From JADJVL01 sp046331545 (GTDB taxonomy: Bacteria; Acidobacteriota; Holophagae; Holophagales; Holophagaceae), in the NCBI GenBank assembly GCA_046331545.1, contig JAXLQR010000002.1, positions 186,001 to 250,000 of the forward strand: a DNA stretch of 64,000 nt. The letters run 5' to 3'. Positions within the stretch are counted from its first letter, which is position 1. Every line of letters begins with the position of its first letter. A model generated the notes under the pieces. That model ran no database searches, was not told the origin of the DNA, and saw only the letters and a list, made by a program, of their open reading frames with translations. Positions 61,577 to 64,000 of the stretch are shown piece by piece. Position numbers and translations under genes: made by a program.

Positions 61577-61882
61577 TCAGCCTTCCTCCTCGTCGATGAG
61601 CTTGTTGCGCAGCTCCTTGCCGAGCTTGAAGTATACGACCCGCTTGGGCGGGACCTTGATGCTCTCGCCGCTGCGGGGATTGCGGCCCACCCGCGCGCGG
61701 CGGTCCCGCAGCCGGAAGGAGCCGAAGCCCCTCAGTTCCACGCCCTCGCCGCTCCGCAGGGACTGGACGATGGCGTCGAGGAAGGTGTTCACCAGGAGGT
61801 CCGCCTCCTTCTTGCCCAGTTCGAGCTTGTCCATGAGCTGCTTGCTGAGGTCGGCCTTCGTGAGGGTGTCCATCGCGTCCAT
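61577..61882 (-). CDS. HU/IHF-family DNA-binding protein
   Basis: 101 residues from ATG 61882, chosen because GAGG lies five bases upstream; ATG 61873 is the alternative. The family core is clear: LTKADLSKQLMDKLELGKKE, GVELRGFGSFRLRDRRARVGRNP and the DNA-wrapping arm KVPPKRVVYFKLGKELR. It bends and compacts DNA. The sequence near the arm (GRNPRSGESI with PPKR) resembles the IHF type more than HU. It lies between leucyl aminopeptidase and the CsgG-like gene. Confidence 0.94.
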   Translation of the reverse strand: MDAMDTLTKADLSKQLMDKLELGKKEADLLVNTFLDAIVQSLRSGEGVELRGFGSFRLRDRRARVGRNPRSGESIKVPPKRVVYFKLGKELRNKLIDEEEG

Positions 61883-62000
61883 GGGGACCTCGAATCGGTA
61901 GGAGGAGCGGGAAAGGCGGTTCCCATAACATCCCCATCCGGGGTCGGGCGTCAAGGGCCAAGGGCCCCGTTTCCTGGGAAATGCGTCGGAGCCCATCCCG

Positions 62001-62061
62001 CGCGCCGGGAGCGGGCCCCCGGCGCGGGACGGGGAAGCCTACCCGAGCCCGCCGCTCGGGT
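62001..62061. terminator. Two hairpins behind the aminopeptidase gene
   Basis: ACCCGAG (62041-62047) pairs with CTCGGGT (62055-62061), directly after the pepA stop on the minus strand. CGCGCCGGG (62001-62009) pairs with CCCGGCGCG (62018-62026). They are placed to end the pepA transcript before the HU/IHF gene. Confidence 0.5.
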
Positions 62062-63534
62062 TCAGCTCATGATCCAGTCGAGCAGGAAGCGCGGGCCCTC
62101 GCCGCTGGGGCCGTAGGGCCGGTAGTCCCGCTCCTTGCTGCTCCAGCAGCCGCTGAGGTCCACGTGCGCCCAGGAGGGATGGTCCACGAACTCGCTGAGG
62201 AAGAGGCCCGCGGCGATGGTGCCGCCCCAGCGGATGCCGGTGATGTTCTTGAGGTCCGCCAGGGGGCTGCGCAGGCTGTCGCGGTACTCCTCCACCAGCG
62301 GGAGCTGCCAGATGTGCTCGCCGGTGGCGTTGCCGGCGTCCAGCAGGCGCTCCACGAGCTTCTGGTCGGTGCCCATGATGGCGTTCACCCCGTCGCCCAT
62401 GGCGATGAGGGCGGCGCCGGTGAGGGTGGCCAGGTCCACGATGTGGTCCGGCTTCATCTCGCTGGCCCAGTGCAGCAGGTCCGCGAGCACGAGACGGCCC
62501 TCGGCGTCGGTGTTGAGGACCTCCACGGTCTTCCCGCTGCGGCTGCGGAGCACGTCCCCGGGCTTGTAGGCCTCGCCCGACACCATGTTCTCCACGAGCC
62601 CCATGAGGCCCGTCACCTTCACCGGCGCCTCGAGCTGGGCGCAGGCCACCAGGGTGGCCAGCACGATCGCGGCGCCGGTCATGTCGTCCTTCATGGTCTC
62701 CATGCCCGAGGCGTCCTTGATGGAATAGCCGCCGGAGTCGAAGCAGACGCCCTTGCCCACCAGCACGAGGTGCTTCTTGGGCTTCTCCTTCGGCGTGTAG
62801 TCCAGCTTCACCACGCGCGGAGGCCGCGCCGAGCCCTTGCCCACGCCCAGCACGCAGCCGAAATTGCCCTTCTCCAGGGCCGGCACGTCGAGGACCTCGA
62901 TGTGGAGCTTGTGCTGCTTGGCCAGCTTCTGGGCGGTCTCGGCGAAGGATTCGGGGTACAGGTCCCCCGCGGGCGTGTTGGCCAGGTCCCGGACGCGGTG
63001 GCAGGCGGCGATGCCGGCCTCCACCTGGGCCTGGCGGCGGCGGGCCTTGCGGGTGTCCTCGCCGTTGCTGAAGATCTCGATGGACGCGAAGCGCTTGGGC
63101 TCGGGCTTCGAGCCCTTGAAGGCCACGAAGTCGTAGTCGGCCAGGAGGGCCCCTTCCAGCACCGCCACTTGGACCTCGTCGTGGGAGAGGGTGGAGGAGG
63201 AAGGCGCCACCACGCCGATCTTCTTCCAGTTCTTCTTGAGGCAGTGCCGCGCGGCGGCGCCCACGGCCTTGCGCACCTTGTTGAGGCTGACCTGCTCCTC
63301 CTCGCCCATGCCCACCAGCACCATCCAGCGGGCGTCCTTCACGCCGTTCGGATGATGGAGCGGCACGATCTCCAGGAAGTCGGCCTTGAAGTCCCCCTCG
63401 TCCATGGCCTGGCGCGCCACCTTCGAGATGGCGAGGGGCAGCCGGTGCCGTTCGCGGCCGGAGAAGACGGGCACGATGAGCGCGTCGCCGCTGAAGTCCT
63501 TGCCCGTGGATGAGCCGATGTCGACCGTCGCCAT
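62062..63534 (-). CDS. pepA: Leucyl aminopeptidase (family M17)
   Basis: 490 residues, normal length. It removes N-terminal residues from peptides using two metal ions. Motifs: GKGVCFDSGGYSIKDASGM (first metal-site region), MKDDMTGAA and the family signature NTDAEGRLVLADLL, all with the catalytic residues kept. The N-terminal ~170 residues form the usual macro-like domain. It appears to be a single-gene unit with hairpins behind it. Confidence 0.95.
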   Translation of the reverse strand: MATVDIGSSTGKDFSGDALIVPVFSGRERHRLPLAISKVARQAMDEGDFKADFLEIVPLHHPNGVKDARWMVLVGMGEEEQVSLNKVRKAVGAAARHCLKKNWKKIGVVAPSSSTLSHDEVQVAVLEGALLADYDFVAFKGSKPEPKRFASIEIFSNGEDTRKARRRQAQVEAGIAACHRVRDLANTPAGDLYPESFAETAQKLAKQHKLHIEVLDVPALEKGNFGCVLGVGKGSARPPRVVKLDYTPKEKPKKHLVLVGKGVCFDSGGYSIKDASGMETMKDDMTGAAIVLATLVACAQLEAPVKVTGLMGLVENMVSGEAYKPGDVLRSRSGKTVEVLNTDAEGRLVLADLLHWASEMKPDHIVDLATLTGAALIAMGDGVNAIMGTDQKLVERLLDAGNATGEHIWQLPLVEEYRDSLRSPLADLKNITGIRWGGTIAAGLFLSEFVDHPSWAHVDLSGCWSSKERDYRPYGPSGEGPRFLLDWIMS

Positions 63535-63670
63535 GATGCCTCCGGCCCTCGAGACTACTGGGGCGCGGGCGGGAGGTAAATACGGTTTTCCGCGTGTTAT
63601 TGAACGGAAACCTCTTGAATTCCCGGCGCAGGTGCGGGTGGCCCGGGTCCGGCTGGCCTAGGATCGAGGG

Positions 63671-64000
63671 ATGGGATTCCTGGACCGCCTCCGACCCGCC
63701 GCCCGCGCGCCCGCGGCGCCGGGCCTTGCGGAGGCGCGGCCTCCCTCCAGCCCGGGCGGTCTGTGGCTCCACGACGGCATGGGGATCGGCTGGGGCGGCA
63801 GCCTGCTCGCCGCCGCGACGTCGGCCCCGCTGGAGGCCCGCTGGGACGGGCGCGGGTGGGTCACCACCTGGAAGGGCCGGACCTTGCCGGGATCCCCCTA
63901 CACCGCCCTCGAAAGGCTCAGCGCGGAGCGTGCGGGGCCGCTGCTCGGGGCCCTGAGCTTCGAACTCGCCTGCTGGGAGGCGGGGCTGCCCCACGCCGAA
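63671..64000 (+). CDS. PabB/TrpE-family chorismate-binding enzyme, N-terminal part (runs off window)
   Basis: The frame is open from ATG 63671 (GAGG four bases upstream) to the window end, 110 codons. The product begins MGFLDRLRPAARAP and contains GALSFELACWEAGLPH, which matches the conserved GYLSYELGRYFE-like N-terminal region of aminodeoxychorismate synthase component I. The catalytic chorismate-binding domain would lie beyond the window, so anthranilate synthase and isochorismate synthase remain possible. It is divergent from pepA. Confidence 0.6.
   Translation, partial: MGFLDRLRPAARAPAAPGLAEARPPSSPGGLWLHDGMGIGWGGSLLAAATSAPLEARWDGRGWVTTWKGRTLPGSPYTALERLSAERAGPLLGALSFELACWEAGLPHAE

Overview
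The window is GC-rich (roughly 70% in most lines), densely packed and reads as ordinary bacterial chromosome. There are no rRNA or tRNA genes, insertion sequences, integrases, phage genes or CRISPR arrays that I can see. PEGA-domain Ser/Thr kinases, a DUF4388 protein, a very large Ig-like/kelch protein, tandem RND pumps and oligopeptidase B together suggest an Acidobacteriota member, probably class Holophagae (Geothrix/Holophaga-like). That assignment is an inference from gene content, not a marker-gene result.

Left part (1-13.3 kb): a phosphate block. pstC (cut by the window edge), pstA, pstB, phoU and a PhoB-type regulator run rightward with start/stop overlaps. A PhoR-type kinase lies about 3 kb away on the other strand, behind a small operon (GNAT, PlsC-type acyltransferase, arginase-family hydrolase, unknown protein). 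It is divergent from a DUF47-pit low-affinity phosphate transport pair, and the shared promoter region holds Pho-box-like repeats. prfC follows.

Centre-left (13.3-28 kb): a gene for a 2961-residue secreted protein with about 19 Ig-like units and three kelch blocks. Its last ~1.1 kb and the lipoprotein gene behind it are AT-rich, unlike everything around them. This resembles a polymorphic C-terminal effector with a partner gene and is the main candidate for something undescribed. Next come a small anchored protein, oligopeptidase B with a four-unit 10-bp repeat upstream, an HI0933-type flavoprotein, and purE preceded by two tandem copies of its own start region.

Centre (28.7-42.8 kb): signalling and metabolism. 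A REC-REC-degenerate-GGDEF protein sits with two PEGA Ser/Thr kinases, opposite an HD-GYP response regulator. Then come a LipB-NUDIX fusion, an acyl-CoA dehydrogenase, a TyrA-chorismate mutase fusion, a TolC-like protein, a sigma-54 activator and glutaryl-CoA dehydrogenase with a 48-bp triplication at its 3' end. A three-gene operon of TPR/zinc-ribbon protein, DUF4388 protein and thymidine kinase follows.

Right part (46.2-64 kb): a TPR exported protein, exonuclease III, an MdtABC-type RND efflux operon, metG with two small partner genes, a cyclophilin, a coupled lipoprotein/ferredoxin/hydrolase set, a CsgG-like protein, an HU/IHF protein, leucyl aminopeptidase and the start of a PabB/TrpE-family gene. 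Short direct repeats at gene edges recur between 26.5 and 42.1 kb. Many long antisense reading frames exist but are shadows caused by the high GC content.
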